Shown: piece by piece, positions 38,801-50,973 of the stretch | Layout: each line of letters starts with the position of its first letter | Position numbering within the stretch: the first letter of the stretch is position 1 | Position numbers and translations under genes: made by a program | The notes under the pieces: generated by a model | Databases searched by the model: none | Told to the model about the DNA's origin: nothing | The model's input: the letters and a program-made list of their open reading frames with translations, nothing else | Origin: Zizania palustris | Taxonomy: Eukaryota > Streptophyta > Magnoliopsida > Poales > Poaceae | Reading direction: 5' to 3' | NCBI GenBank assembly: GCA_019279435.1 | Contig: JAAALK010000287.1 | Coordinates: 23,684,162 to 23,748,161 of the forward strand | DNA length: 64,000 bases

Positions 38801-39528
38801 CGCTTACGCTTTCAGGCGACAATTAATGTGGGTGGGCGCACCCACAGCGCCATGTCGATCGAGAATTTCATCCTGCGGCTACCCTACAGCGCGAAGCATG
38901 TAAGGCTAAGGCGTTCAGTTCGTACGTGTAGTTGGTGATTGATTTCGCGACACATATGCTAAAACGACGCGCGGCTCGTGAATGAACAGGTGAAACGAGG
39001 AGGGATAATGAGCAAGGGTGGCGACGACATGACGACGCGAGGCGTGTTCGGGCTGGAGTGGCCGGAACCCCTGGTCACCTTCGCGCTCTCCTGTGGCAGC
39101 TGGTCCTCTCCCGCTGTAAGATCTCGATCCATGTCTATGTAGGAAAGAACTTGTAAAAAATCAGTTTTTTGGATGTATTATGATAATGTTGGTTCTTCTT
39201 TGTTGTTGTTCAGGTGAGGGTGTACACGGCGGCGCGGGTGGAGGAGGAGCTGGAAGCGGCGAAGAGGGACTACCTGCAGGCGGCCGTCGGGGTATCATCG
39301 GCGCCGGCGCCGAAGGTGGTGATCCCGAAGCTGCTGCACTGGTACCTCCTCGACTTCGCCAAGGACGTGGACTCGCTCGTGGACTGGGTCTGCATGCAGC
39401 TGCCGAGCGAGCTGCGGCAGCAGGCGATGCGTGTCGCCGAGGACGGCCGGAGTAGTGCCGCCGCCGACTCATGCCGCGTCCACGTCCTGCCGTATGAGTT
39501 CAGCTTCAGGTACCTGCTGGCCTCGTGA
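35864..39528 (+). CDS. MIP1-type coiled coil plus DUF547 protein, ten exons
   Basis: Exons are 35864-35995, 36684-36812, 36918-37034, 37149-37610, 37725-38101, 38225-38366, 38587-38646, 38816-38899, 38990-39115 and 39214-39528. All introns are GT-AG with consistent phases, giving 647 aa. The ATG at 35864 is preceded in frame by a TAG at 35858. The alternative start is 36687 in exon 2. Residues about 75-170 form a leucine-zipper-like coiled coil ([20 protein letters not shown], then [20 protein letters not shown]), the Lzipper-MIP1 region. Residues about 180-370 are low complexity. The DUF547 domain follows from about 405, with QQKLAFWINIYNS, NAFLEQGIP and a C-terminal block ending at residue 647. 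Related Antirrhinum MIP1 was described as a partner in MADS-box ternary complexes; the biochemical role of DUF547 is unknown. The gene looks intact, and a perfect AATAAA follows the stop by 46 bases. Confidence 0.9.
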
Positions 39529-39573
39529 AGCAAAACCTAAAAAAATCGTGGTGTTTTGTACACAAGATTCTTC

Positions 39574-39579
39574 AATAAA
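39574..39579 (+). terminator. Poly(A) signal of the MIP1/DUF547 gene
   Basis: A canonical AATAAA lies 46 bases after the stop codon at 39526-39528. The distance to the stop makes for a short 3' UTR. Confidence 0.5.
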
Positions 39580-42500
39580 TGTCACATTGTTCAGCTGGGT
39601 TAGTGAATGATAACCTAAAAACATAACCGAATCGACCCGCCCGTTCGCTCCACCGACTGAGTTATTCAGTAAAAACCAAAAACAAGAAACAGATCGGTTT
39701 TTTCGTTCAGTTTTACTAAATTTATGGAGCTGATCGGGTTTACTGGTTCTAATAGGAAGTATCGAAAGGTTCTGTACTTCTGTTGCTTCTTCTTTTGGAA
39801 GAGACGGTAGGACCGTAGGACGTAGTACTACTAGTACTGAGTACTGGCACAGCTACTTAGTTCTGTTGTCCGTCAGAGTCGCTGTTGCTGTAAAGCGAAA
39901 GGCGCCGTGGCACGCTGTCCTGTCAGTTGGCACAACGATTAACCTGACCCGGCAGCTTTTCCCTAGATCCGTTCCCTGTGGCATTGTGGCGTGTTTCAGC
40001 TCTGACCTGATGATTGAGACCAACGGTACAATCTACTGCCATGGAAGCAAGAGGTTCAAAAAGACCGTGCAGCACACACTCACTCGCCCGGAGATTGACG
40101 GATGGGCTACTGACGGTATCGCACACGTTAAAACGAAAGCCTCCTGTGCAGTTCTATGCCGTATAAAGACGGACAGGTTGGCCGGCGTCCTTGGAAGGAC
40201 CGAGGTCAGGTCGGGTGAGTCCCCGGCGCGCGCAGCAGCTACCGCTGTATGTATGCATAATGCATGCCATGTCCCAGCTCTCGGCCTCTCGCTAGTCGCG
40301 TGGATCAAACCGTTGAGTGCCTGCGTCGCCAGCGTCTGCAGTTTTTGCCAGTGTCAGTCGTCATATCGCTAGTCCCGAGAGGCTAGAGCAAGAGCAGAGC
40401 TGCACTGACCGTGACCGGGCATGGCAGAGCACTAGAGCAGCCCTGCAGGCTGCACCGCCGCTCTTTCGTCTTGGGAGGAGGGAAAGGAGTTGGATATGTA
40501 GTGGGCGTTGAGATCCCCTCCTTTTCGTTTTCTCCAAAGGAGGAGGAGGAGAAGGACAAGGTTAACAAAACTGTTCGCTAATGCTAGGTTATCAACATAT
40601 TATTTATGGTCGGTGTAATGTCGGCCTACCGATCAGTATCATTTGCAATTGAAATTCGAAATTAAAAAAAATAAAAAAAATGATTTTTTAAATAAAATAG
40701 TAGGTAAATTAATATAATTTACGGTGCAATTAGTTTTCAAAAATACCGAGCTATCATAAAGTTACTTACGAACGGAGTAAGATTAACAAAAATAATTCTT
40801 TTTTCAATCTTGCTCACTAGTTATTGGTTGATTCTTTGCATCTAGGCATCTTAGATTAATGGCATATATTTGATCAAATAAAATAGCATGTTTGATTAGT
40901 ACAAAGCAAACATTTTTTTCTTCATGTGATTTGCTACTAATGTCTATAGATGAATACGACGTCACCTATAACCAACGAGACCAACAATGATAATTTAGAA
41001 ATACTCGAATTGCCAGTCGACCATTTTATTTTGTATTTTGTATTTTATTATAAATATATAGATTTTGCGATATTGTAAATTCACTATTTATCTTGAAAAA
41101 AAATCTGTGGTATTAAATATTTTATTTTTTTCTGAAAGAATATCTGACCGGTATCGCAATAACCGAGCCCAGTACCACGATTACCAAGTTGATACCAAAC
41201 CAGTGGTAACCAAGTGCGTACCAAAGCAACCGAAGTGTATACCGCGATAACCAAATTTAAAACCGTTTCGTCGTGAACTGATTTGAATTCAAATTTTGAA
41301 ATGCAGAACTTGATCGAATATTTTCGATAACCATTTGGTTAGTAACCGCTATCTCGAGTCTAAACGATATCTGGTCTTAAAACTAAAACGATTTTGTTAA
41401 CCCTGACCAAAATGGAGCAAGGCAATCAAACGAGATGGTAGTATGGTACCGTGTCTTTTTGCTAGGATCAACATAGTACGATGAATTTAAACGGTAATAT
41501 TATTTAGATTTATTATACTACATTATATTAAATCTGATTTTATATTGTAAAATTACGGGACGGAAGAAGTAGAGTTCACGGTAGCATTGGAGATGAACAC
41601 TAGTCTATACGACTATATCCCGATATGATCAGGTTTGTTCGTTGTGGCCTGTGGGTTGAAATATATTCTTTGTACATGCGTAGCACAGCCAGCATGACCA
41701 GACCTTCATCTGTTGTGTAATGTGTTGTTTGAGCCTGGCCCAAGCAGGATCTCCCATCTCGTTACAGGCCGTAGCACCGGGAATTAATTCGACCCAGTAA
41801 TAGCGACCTGTACTTCGTGAAAAATGAACGTGGCCATCTCCATCTCCGTCTCCGTCTCCGTCTCCGATCCGGCCGGCCGGCGATGCGACGCCAGTACACC
41901 AACCGTGCAACGCCCCGACACCGCACTAGCTAGCTTCATGCCCGCCCGTTCCAAGATCGAGCACTCTCCCATTAGCTATCTAGCCCCTTAATTAGCTACT
42001 TTCCTACACCAAAAATTTGTTGTTTTTATACGGGGCTGCTTCAATTTTTTATGTTTGTATATACTAAGAGTTATTTCTAAATGTCAAAATTATCTTCAGC
42101 TCATAAAACAAGGATTATTTAAGCTCGATGGTCCGCTAGCACTCGTTCTGACCAGCACATACGTGCTAATCATTCATTGCTCTTGTGCGAGAACAACAAT
42201 GTCCTATGGGATTATCCACTAAGATGATTTAGGTAGGTGTCAGGGGAAGATTGTGATTAAATTTTAGTGGTTATCTCACACAATAGGAGACGCGGAGGTT
42301 TTAGACATGTTCGAGTCTCCTAATCTTATTTGTGTAATATTAACTCAAGGGCTTGAAATGACATCGAGAGTATGAAAGCTTGTGTAAAACGTTCATATAT
42401 CTGTGTCTGTAAGAGTTTCTCCTGAGCCCTCTATATGATGCAAGGATCGAAGGTTATAGTTTAGGCTTTATGCACTTTATTAATGACCATTTAAGTCAGA

Positions 42501-43378
42501 ACGTGGGCTATGAAGCTCATGCATTATCTGCTATATTGATTGGTCAATTATAGGATCTTTATTGTTATCACTAGGGCGGTCTGATTATTGACTTCGACCG
42601 TCTGAATATTTGCAGTCGGGCAATCTTTCCGAGTGCGGGACTTGGGAGTCTTTAGACCGTTGAAGTCGTTTTGGACATGATTTTAGATATCAAGAAAGGT
42701 TTGATTATTATGTATATTTACCTGTTTGCCCATATTAAATAGGGTGCGTGACAACCAGATTCAATAATTTCTCTCTATCCTATTGGTTACTAGGAGTACT
42801 ACTTTAAGGATAAAAATGTCTAGAATACTTTAGATACCGTCCTAAAACGGTTTCCTTTAAAAAATTGAAGGGAATACTTCTTTGACTATTGGATAATCCG
42901 ACCACCGTGAATCATCTTTAATGCTTTGTCTCATGACCTCTCTTTCCACTCGATCATCATAAATGCACTCACAAATTACCCCGGGATCATATCTCCAAAT
43001 ACTCGTCCAATACAACACAACTAGGACCGACTAGACTAGAAGCAAAGCAGCTAGCCAGCTTTGCAACCCAAGAATAACAGTTTTAGAACTTAAGAAAAAA
43101 ATAATGTTAACAAACATTAAATCTGATAGTGGTGGTATATACGAGAATAACAAATTATTAGTGACATATACGGAACACGTGAATTTTCAATAATATGAAA
43201 TTTGCTCAAAAGAAAAAACATGTTCTAGTGATCATCTATTCATCTCCATTGTGGAGAGCCACAACATGTGCCATCGAGCAACAAGCAAGTAAAAGGTGTT
43301 GACATCTACAGAATGTGAGTAACAGTACACGTCACCATCTGAATTCCGGATCAATGAAGTGTGATGTATATATATGGG
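39580..43378. other. Intergenic DNA
   Basis: At about 40559-41404 the ends aggttaacaaaac and gattttgttaaccct are inverted, suggesting a roughly 850-bp TIR element with 'ataaccaa/ttggttat' units; no target duplication was confirmed. A short tctccgtctccg repeat is near 41838-41868. No coding gene was supported here. Confidence 0.4.
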
Positions 43379-43530
43379 GTAATTTTACAGTCTATGAGGA
43401 GGTACCAGGAGGTACCATATTTTTCAGTGTTAATTTTGGTATCTCCTGGTATCTCATATGTCAGGAGGTACCAAAATTAACACTGAAAAATGTGGTACCT
43501 CCTGGTACCTCTTCATAGACTATAAAATTT
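43379..43530. repeat. GGTACC-type fold-back element, copy 2, nearly perfect hairpin
   Basis: The left arm (gtctatgaggaggtaccagg, then ttttcagtgttaattttggt) is almost exactly mirrored by the right arm (accaaaattaacactgaaaa, then cctggtacctcttcatagac). The loop is about 25 bases. Related cores occur at 11104-11256 and, weaker, near 15960-16090, 24810-24955 and 29690-29900. Confidence 0.72.
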
Positions 43531-44103
43531 CTCATATATATGTCATTATTTTGGCAGATGATCTAGCTGTATGTAGAACGGAGGAGCACAGCAATCGATC
43601 TGACGATCTTGAACAGTTGAACTGGAATACGTATGAATGTCTAGGACGACAAATCTACGGGGCCATGCATGCTAGCTAATCTATACTTCTATACTAATAT
43701 ATAATTGGCGAGTTTGTTTACTCATCTAGACAATCTGAGCCATCAATTGTTTACTCATACTCATTAGAACAATCTCCACCGTTGATCACCTTCCCTCACA
43801 TCCCTCACTACTATATAATTGTCTAGGGTTTCTACCAATGCCATTGCTGCCGCCGGTTCTTCATAATCGCTCGGCTCCTCCCGAACGCGTTCGCTCGAGG
43901 CCTTCATCGCCGCCGGCTCGGCCTACCCTGAAGCCAGCGCCCCCTGCTTCCTCTGCTCCGGCCAGGCCTCCACGCATCGCCGCTCGGGCCGCTCACCGCG
44001 TGTGGGCGCCATCTTCGCCAGGCATCAGCCACATCCCCACCACGAAGCCGACCGGCCACCGCCAGGCTACCTCACCCACATTGTCCACCGCGCCTCCATC
44101 TGA

Positions 44104-45590
44104 CGCCCTCAGCCCCGCCGCCGCCGCTGCCGCCTCTGCGGCATCTGCCTCGGCACCGCTTTCCTCGCCCTCCTCGTCTCCGCGCTCATCCACCTCTTCT
44201 TCCCACCGCCGCAGCCTGCCCCCTCCCCGCGCTTCTCCGTCATCATAGATGGGGGAAGCACGGGAACTCGGGTTCACGTCTTCGCCACGGGGCCCGACGG
44301 CCGGTCGGATCTGGCGCGCTCGGCGGTGATGCGCGTCTCCCCGGGGCTCTCCTCGTTCGCCACCGAACCTGCGCACGCAGGAAAATCGCCGCGGCCCCTG
44401 ATTGATTTCTCCATGGAGAGGGTGGGGGCGCGGGGAGCGCCGCGGCGATGGAGGTGCGGCTCTTGGCAACCGCCGGCCTGCGACTGCTGGAGGAGCGCGT
44501 CCAGGAAGCCATTTTGTCGTCCTGCAGGGACGTGCTCAGGGCTTCCGAATTCCGATTCGAGGACCCATGGGCCGAGGTGATCCCAGGTAGTGTCGGTTTC
44601 TTCCCAGTTCGTACTGCCGAAGTGATTCTAGTGTAGTTCCATGGGCAGTAGCAGTAGCTGGTTACATTGTAGATGGGGTCTGTGAATTCGATTTAGGTGA
44701 GGTACTGGTATTTGAATCTGGTGATGAATTGGACATGTTCCATGGAAATGCAAAAGTGGGGTGCTGACTGCTGAGACAATGCCGATTGTTATTCATTTAT
44801 TGTCGTGATTGGTATGCTCTTGTGATTGAATTGCTGAAATATATAGTGGGCATTACCATTGTTGCCCCTGTAGCTCGGTCTGGAGATCTCTCTGCTGTTG
44901 AAGTGTTGCATTGACCCCTGAAAAATACTTACTGGGTTTCAATATGATTTTTATTTTGGTTTAGTGAGATACAACAGCAAACTGAACTGGCCACTCAAAA
45001 GAGAAAGCAGTGACATAAAGTAATTTGGGCAGAGAATCAGTTAAGGCAAAATATTTTGGATGGTGGATATTGCATCATTAGCTGAAATGTTGTCAGTACC
45101 AATGCTCACTTTGGCTGGTTCTCATCTCTTATAGGCTCTTATGAGGGCATCTATGCTTGGGTTGCGGCAAACTATGCTCTTGGCACACTTGGAGGGGATC
45201 CACACAAAGCCATTGGAATAATTGAACTTGGGGGCGCCTCAGCACAGGTTCTCTGATGAACACAGATGATACCTTTCCTTTCCTTTGATATTGGGTCATT
45301 GATCTTTTTTAAACCTTAATACATGCTAATTAGATTGTACTAAGAAAGTTAAGATGTCTTACCTTTGTGCTGCTAATACCAAATTCCATCAATGAATATC
45401 AATTTCTACATGGAGATTAGTGCTCTATTTATATCCAACAAATGTGATTTATACTAATCTAATTGCTGCACTATTGTTTCAGCTGACATTTGTTTTTGAT
45501 GAAGTACTTGCTCCTGAACTGTCAAGAAATTTCACTTTTGGTGAAACAACTTATACTCTCTATAGCAACAGCTTTCTAAACTTTGGACAA
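44104..45590 (+). pseudogene. Captured apyrase (GDA1/CD39 NTPase) fragment, broken
   Basis: Three exons remain, ending at 44586, at 45135-45247 and at 45483-45590. The first encodes a membrane anchor (FLALLVSALIHLFF from 44161) followed by the apyrase conserved region DGGSTGTRVHVF. After a one-base type frameshift near 44440 it continues with LLATAGLRLL. The second holds EGIYAWVAANYALGTLGG and IIELGGASAQ. The third holds LTFVFDEVLAPELSRNF. Apyrases hydrolyse nucleoside tri- and diphosphates, usually in the Golgi or outside the cell. Here a TGA at 44101 lies in the anchor frame just upstream, the frame shifts near 44440, and the 3' half of the gene is missing after 45590. It therefore cannot make a complete enzyme. 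It lies inside the Helitron, and intron positions are preserved. Confidence 0.83.
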
Positions 45591-45599
45591 GTGAGCTAT

Positions 45600-47490
45600 T
45601 TGTATCCATTGAATCCTCCCTACTTCTCGGCACCGCCATCCCACTGCAATCTCACGCGCTACAGCAAGGTGCGTTGCCTCCCTACACCCTCCACCCGACG
45701 TCGATCCGTCGCCGCACCGCCGCCCTCCACCATTTGCACGGCACTGCGCCACCGCCGTCCTCTACCATCCACAAGGCGCAGCGCCACTGCCGCCCTCCGT
45801 ACAGCACCGCACAGTGGCCAACCGCCCCGCTACCTCACATGCCCTTCCTCTCTGGGAACCCCTGCGAGCTCCTTGTGGCAGTGCCGGAGAGGTTCAATGT
45901 GTTAGATGTGGTGTTCATCTTCTACTTCCCTGGTATGGATGTCTCTACCGCCATGTTGCTCAATTCGTTGGCCAAGAGATGCTCCGAAGGTGAGAACTTT
46001 TGATATGCTCACAGTCGTTGGAGATTGCATTGATTCGAATGCCTAGATGAGGGTTTGTATCACAAAGTTGGTGTGTTCACTGCTTTTGAAGTGATTTGTG
46101 AATTGTGATACTTAGGAGATTATGAGTACATTTTGTGGTGACATCTTAGTGTCTATTATGTGATCAATGATATGCTACTAGGTAACTTGTTATCAGTCTG
46201 TCATATACCTGAGATAAATAGTATAGATTAGTTTGCGTCAATTTAGTTTGCTTGGAACAACATATGCAATTTATGAACATGCATATGGACTGTTGAAGTC
46301 CAATTGTTATCTATCTTGATTATTGTCGGTTCCTTTTGTGTTGTTAGGCTTGTTTTATTCATATGCAAAATTAATGCATGTGTTAGGGTACTTCATGTAT
46401 TTAGGTCGTTATGATATGTTGTGTTTGGCTGCCTAAATGTTTCTGGAATGCAAAAACATTTCTGCTGCCTAAATGTTTCTGGAATGCAAAAACGCCTAAA
46501 TGTTTTTGGAATGCAAAAACATTTCTTCTCTCTACGCTGAAAGTTGAATTGAAACATTATTTCCGTTTGACCTAGGTTCAAGAGTTGTCATCTTGTTGGA
46601 TCAAGGGAGGCAGAATTTAGAGCAACATCACAGAGAACATACTGAAGTTGTAACCTCCGATTTGTCCTTGTTTGATGATGAGGATGTGGGTGCATGGGAA
46701 ATTGAATCATTGAGGTGTGCAAGCACCTTTCTTCTTGTAACCTCAGAGATGCAGCACTTCAAGCAAATATTTGTGGTTTGTTTTTCTTGCACTTGCTTTT
46801 AAGTTTCTAAAAAACATTCATGTTGTTATTGAGTAAACAGGAGCTCTTTTGATTTGCTGACAGTAGGTCACTAATTTATTTCCTCTTGTAAAGTAGGATT
46901 TTTGGAGTCTGGCATGGGTACTTACAAGCTAACTGTGTTTTATTGGTAGAGATTGGAGTCTAGTGCACTGAGAATAATTGTTAGATTGATGTAAAGTTTA
47001 TGTTTGGCCTTGCTGTTTGCTCATTTGCTTTTGGATTACATAATTAGTTTGCTTTTTTATTCAGTAGAAACTTATAATTGCTCCTTTGTTTATGCAAGAG
47101 GCGGAGTGGCGGGGCGGTGAGATTGCAGTTATTGATATATTGCAACCCCAATGAAACAACATCAATTTGGGAATGATGAATTTCCGTGTCTTCGTTATGG
47201 AAGGAAATGGGTGATCTTTTCTACTGTTCTAATCAATATTTGCCATTTTCTCTTATTTGCGAGACAGTTGTCGTATCCATTTGTTATTGATTCCATTATT
47301 ATGTATTTGAACTGTATGATAGTTTTTGAATCCATCTGCAAATAATAGAATATGCATATTTCATGTGAACTTTTTAGTTCGGATGTTGATACATTCAATT
47401 GGTAGTGGGTTGGTGATGCCGCTAATATAAAATCATGAATCATTTTTGTGCAACTATGGTGCTAGAATAAAAATAGTGAATCATTTTATG
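45600..47490. other. Helitron interior, unassigned exon-like stretches
   Basis: A frame at about 45840-45995 (FLSGNPCELLVAVPERFNVL onwards) ends with a good donor context (gaaggtgag). A stretch at 46593-46800 is open and acidic (LSLFDDEDVGAWEIESL). Both could be further captured exons, but I recognise no family. A direct repeat of 'gcctaaatgtttctggaatgcaaaaac' type occurs three times at 46431-46520. Confidence 0.35.
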
Positions 47491-47493
47491 CAG

Positions 47494-47645
47494 GCACCAC
47501 GAGTGATTGAGAATGCAGAAGGCATGAGGTCGACACCCTCAATTATTTCCAAGAACTAGAATGGTGACCTCCTGATTGGCATCACTGCCAGTCGGCGGGC
47601 AGTTACCAATGCCCAGAACACAATCAGAGGGTCAAAGCACTCATC
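47494..47645 (+). pseudogene. Captured exon of mitochondrial-type Hsp70
   Basis: After an intact splice acceptor (tttatgcag) the frame reads APRVIENAEGMRSTPSI, then a TAG, then NGDLLIGITASRRAVTNAQ. From knowledge of the family this is the N-terminal ATPase region of mitochondrial Hsp70 (DnaK type), where the sequence ENAEGARTTPS and the 'GDLLVG.. A.RQAVTN' block are expected. The in-frame stop and loss of family similarity after 'GSK' show a fragment. It lies in the same Helitron as the apyrase piece and on the same strand. Confidence 0.72.
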
Positions 47646-47699
47646 GTACCTCATTCCAAGCTCATCGATCCCAAGCACATCCACGCTGATGTCTTCTAT

Positions 47700-50600
47700 T
47701 GCTTCTCTGTCATCTTCTCACTGACTCCTTTCAGGTACCCCTAGCATTCATCATGTCTATGATAGGTCACAAGACGCACCATGTGTTTATAGATGAACGA
47801 ATTACTTCCCAGCTCTCCAACGAAATGGATAGATTTGTACTAACCAAAAATATTATCCCAGAGATATATCTTTTTTACTTTCAAGGTCTTATCCTAATGA
47901 TAATATACATCGTGTTTCACTTTTATTATCTTTATATTTTGGTAATTTGCTTTCTGTTTTCAGTTTTTGTTCTAATTTTTAAGTGTACTAATATAAGACC
48001 ATTTTGTATCACAGTCGATCGCAGTGCATTATCACTATATGTCATGTTCATGAAAGCACTGATGTATAAAGTAGGAAATCACTTAGCAATGTTGTCCTGA
48101 CCATTACAGACCTTGCTGGGGCAGAGCAGGAAATGAGAACTGGAAATCAATTATGTTTCTTGATCAATTTTTTTATGATGTTATGCATCCCTTTCTTGTA
48201 CATATTATCTCTTTTATGTATATCTTTATCTTTTAGTTACAGGTCACAAGACTAATAGAGAGTAACTTCATCAAAAATACATCCATGGTTTTTGGTCTCT
48301 GTTTGAAGGTATGACCAAATGGCTTTTCTTTAGTAGCTATTATTTTTTCTCCATCAGGAGTGGTTGTAGAAATACTTAAGTCTTTTCTGGACTTTGGATC
48401 TGTGAGTTATGTTTACAAATGATTTCTTTTTTCTTAATTTTTGTAATTCCAGTCCTTGTTAGAACATCAGAAAATAAGAAAAACCCCTTGGAGAAACATT
48501 TCAAGAACTCAATGGTATGTCTGCTGACACAACTCTTTCTTTTGAGACAAGCAGTTCAATAATGTGTTATGTTCATTTTTTCTAGAGGCATGCCATATAC
48601 AACCATGTGCAATGCCTTATCATGAACTGTCTCTCATGCTAGATATATCAATTGTGTATTTGTGTTTGACCATTGGACTGATTCCCTAGCAAATAATATA
48701 AATTATTTGTGAGTTCGTGCACACCAAGTAAGCAGAGCACAATTGTTCATGAAATACATGTTATGCACATGGGGATCATGAAATACCTGACATACAGTTC
48801 ATCAACCTAAATGAAATGGATTATAGATTGCAAGTGCCATCTATTTGATCAAATGTTGATGTTCCTGATTGATCGCTTTAATCAGATCTAAGATCTGGTC
48901 CACAGATAACTGAATCAAACAATTGAAATTTCACATTGCAAAACTTATGCACTCATAAGAAAGTTCATGCAGTCCAACATTTAAAACTCTCATGCTCTGT
49001 GCTCTTTCGGATTCAGAATTTTTGCTAATAAAATGGTTCACGGGTTCTAGCTAGGGGTACTGAGTGTGACCTTGCATTGCTCTCTATTGAGAATTAGTTC
49101 TGGCAAGAAACGGAGCCACTTCAACTAGGTCACTTGCCATGCCTTCAGGTAATTATCCCTACTTTTAAAGACTAATGTCTAAGTAACATACTAATTGGGA
49201 ACATGTCAATGGCATAAAATTAAAGCAGACACTCATTATGCAGTGATAGAGTCGTGGTTCTTTTTGTTATTACAACGCTTTTTAGGTGGGTTATAGGATT
49301 CTTGAGACAATCTAGGGTTATGGTTTCAATATACTTAGAATTAGCATTAGGAGATGGTTAGAGTAGGGAGGGGAAGAGGAATTCATGGAGCTGATAGAGT
49401 TATCTTTCTCACATGCAGGATTATGTAAATGCCACTCATTATCGCCACCACGGTTTGCACCTGATTCAGTAGGTCACTTCTTAACCATACGTATTATATA
49501 TTATTTGTTAATATCCGTGTAAATACATATGTGGTGGGATTCACATTTAACTTAAAGTCTTGTTTAGTTCTTTTTTGTTAGGTCTGGGGCATGCTGCATA
49601 AATGTGACAAAGAAGTACCTATGTATCTGCGCAATGCTGATTCTGAAGTTCAAGAAGTCAAGAGCCAGGAAGGATTTCTAAATTTTTGTTGCCACTAGAC
49701 TCAACCTACTACTTATGTGTCTCTTGTTCATCTATTTTATCAATTCATCTCATTGCCAAGGATTAAAAACTTGACACCACTCTTCACTGTGAGGTAAATT
49801 TGATAAATTATGTTGTAAATTTGATCAGTTTCCTATTTCCCTAGAGGTGTGCCCGCAGTAGCTGTTTGCCTTTGGGAATTTGATCAGTTCTATTGTAAAT
49901 TTGATCAGTTTCCTATTTGATTATGTGGATTCTGTTTGCCTCTTCACTGGTTCGTGAGGTTGTGACTGCCGAAGTTGTGACCATTGCCTTGCCATTTGCT
50001 TGTATGTGTGTTTGTATGTTTAGATATCTTGTACAGGAAGAAAGATGACATTTTGGTTGTACGTCGTATGTAATCACTTCAGTGTTTGTAATGATGGTGG
50101 TGAAATGAAAGTTACTTTTGTACGTGGGTTTTGGTTGTAAATTATTCTGTATGAATATATGTCGTATGTAATCTTTTGAGCTTTTGTATGGATATTAAAA
50201 ACAATGTGGTTTGTGGGGATCCATGGTTAAATTATTCTGCTGAATTGTAATACAAAGACTTCTTTTTTTCATCTCTCCTTGCGATTTTCTATGTCCACTA
50301 TGATTGTGTACAATCGTCATGTTAGGATTTGTCATCAACTTCATAGTAGATGACACAATCTCTACAGTTGTGGGGTCTATTATACTAACTTTTTATAGAA
50401 TTTTCATATCAACTTCTGTTCATAATATTTGAACATAGTTGCTCACCTCATAATGAGAACAAGCCAAAATGGCCGTATTGCGTTGAGACATATTTCAAAT
50501 ATACTCATTGAAGGTAACTACATGTCACTTTATGTTTACAAAATTGTACCTTTTTAACTGTTTAAAAAATTATGTATACATATAGGAACACAACCGTGGC

Positions 50601-50940
50601 GTAGCAATGACGAGATGCGTAAGAGAGAAGAGAGGAATGAAAGACAATGGAAATATCATGCAAGAAGAAAGGCAAAGAGGAGAGAAATAAAAGATGGTGC
50701 GAATCCAAGTCAGGACGGAATTCAAAATCATCACCAGCTATTCCAGATGTTTGATGTGTATCAATGACTATATTACTACATACATAAATAAAGCAAACTA
50801 TATGAATTGGATTGTTTCATGTTTAACTGAATAATAATAATATAATTGTTTTTAAATTTTTCAAGTTCAACTTATTTGATGTCTTTCAATATTTTTTCGT
50901 AGCGTTAATCTAACTGACTAACAAATAATTGTTTTTTGAT
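47700..50940. other. Helitron interior, mostly AT-rich
   Basis: No gene is supported. An open frame at 47699-48100 is hydrophobic and AT-rich and probably chance. A charged stretch near 50600-50720 (Arg/Lys/Glu-rich) could be a trace of a Helitron or other protein. Confidence 0.35.
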
Positions 50941-50973
50941 TTTCACCGTTGCGTAGCACGGGCACACTACTAG

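Larger units (their letters stand above)
43680..50973 (+). mobile_element. Non-autonomous Helitron, 7.3 kb, carrying host gene fragments
   Basis: The left end starts TCTATACTTCTATACTAATA after a host A (43679). The right end has the stem-loop CCGTTGC-GTA-GCACGG (about 50947-50962), then GGCACACTACTAG at 50961-50973, followed by a host T (50974). These are the known Helitron hallmarks: 5' TC, a 3' hairpin shortly before CTRR, insertion between A and T, and no target duplication. Neither a Rep nor a helicase frame was recognised; only a short charged stretch near 50600-50720 might be a remnant. Inside are pieces of at least two host genes on the + strand (apyrase, mitochondrial Hsp70), introns included, so capture was from genomic DNA. 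Other exon-like stretches near 45840-45990, 46590-46800 and 49580-49700 are not recognised. Confidence 0.75.

Noticed and set aside
39866..40372. 168-codon + strand ORF downstream of the MIP1/DUF547 gene
   Set aside because: No motif, no splice support, and an equally open antisense frame.
47699..48100. 133-codon hydrophobic ORF in the Helitron
   Set aside because: AT-rich DNA gives Phe/Ile/Leu-rich frames by chance; no family recognised.
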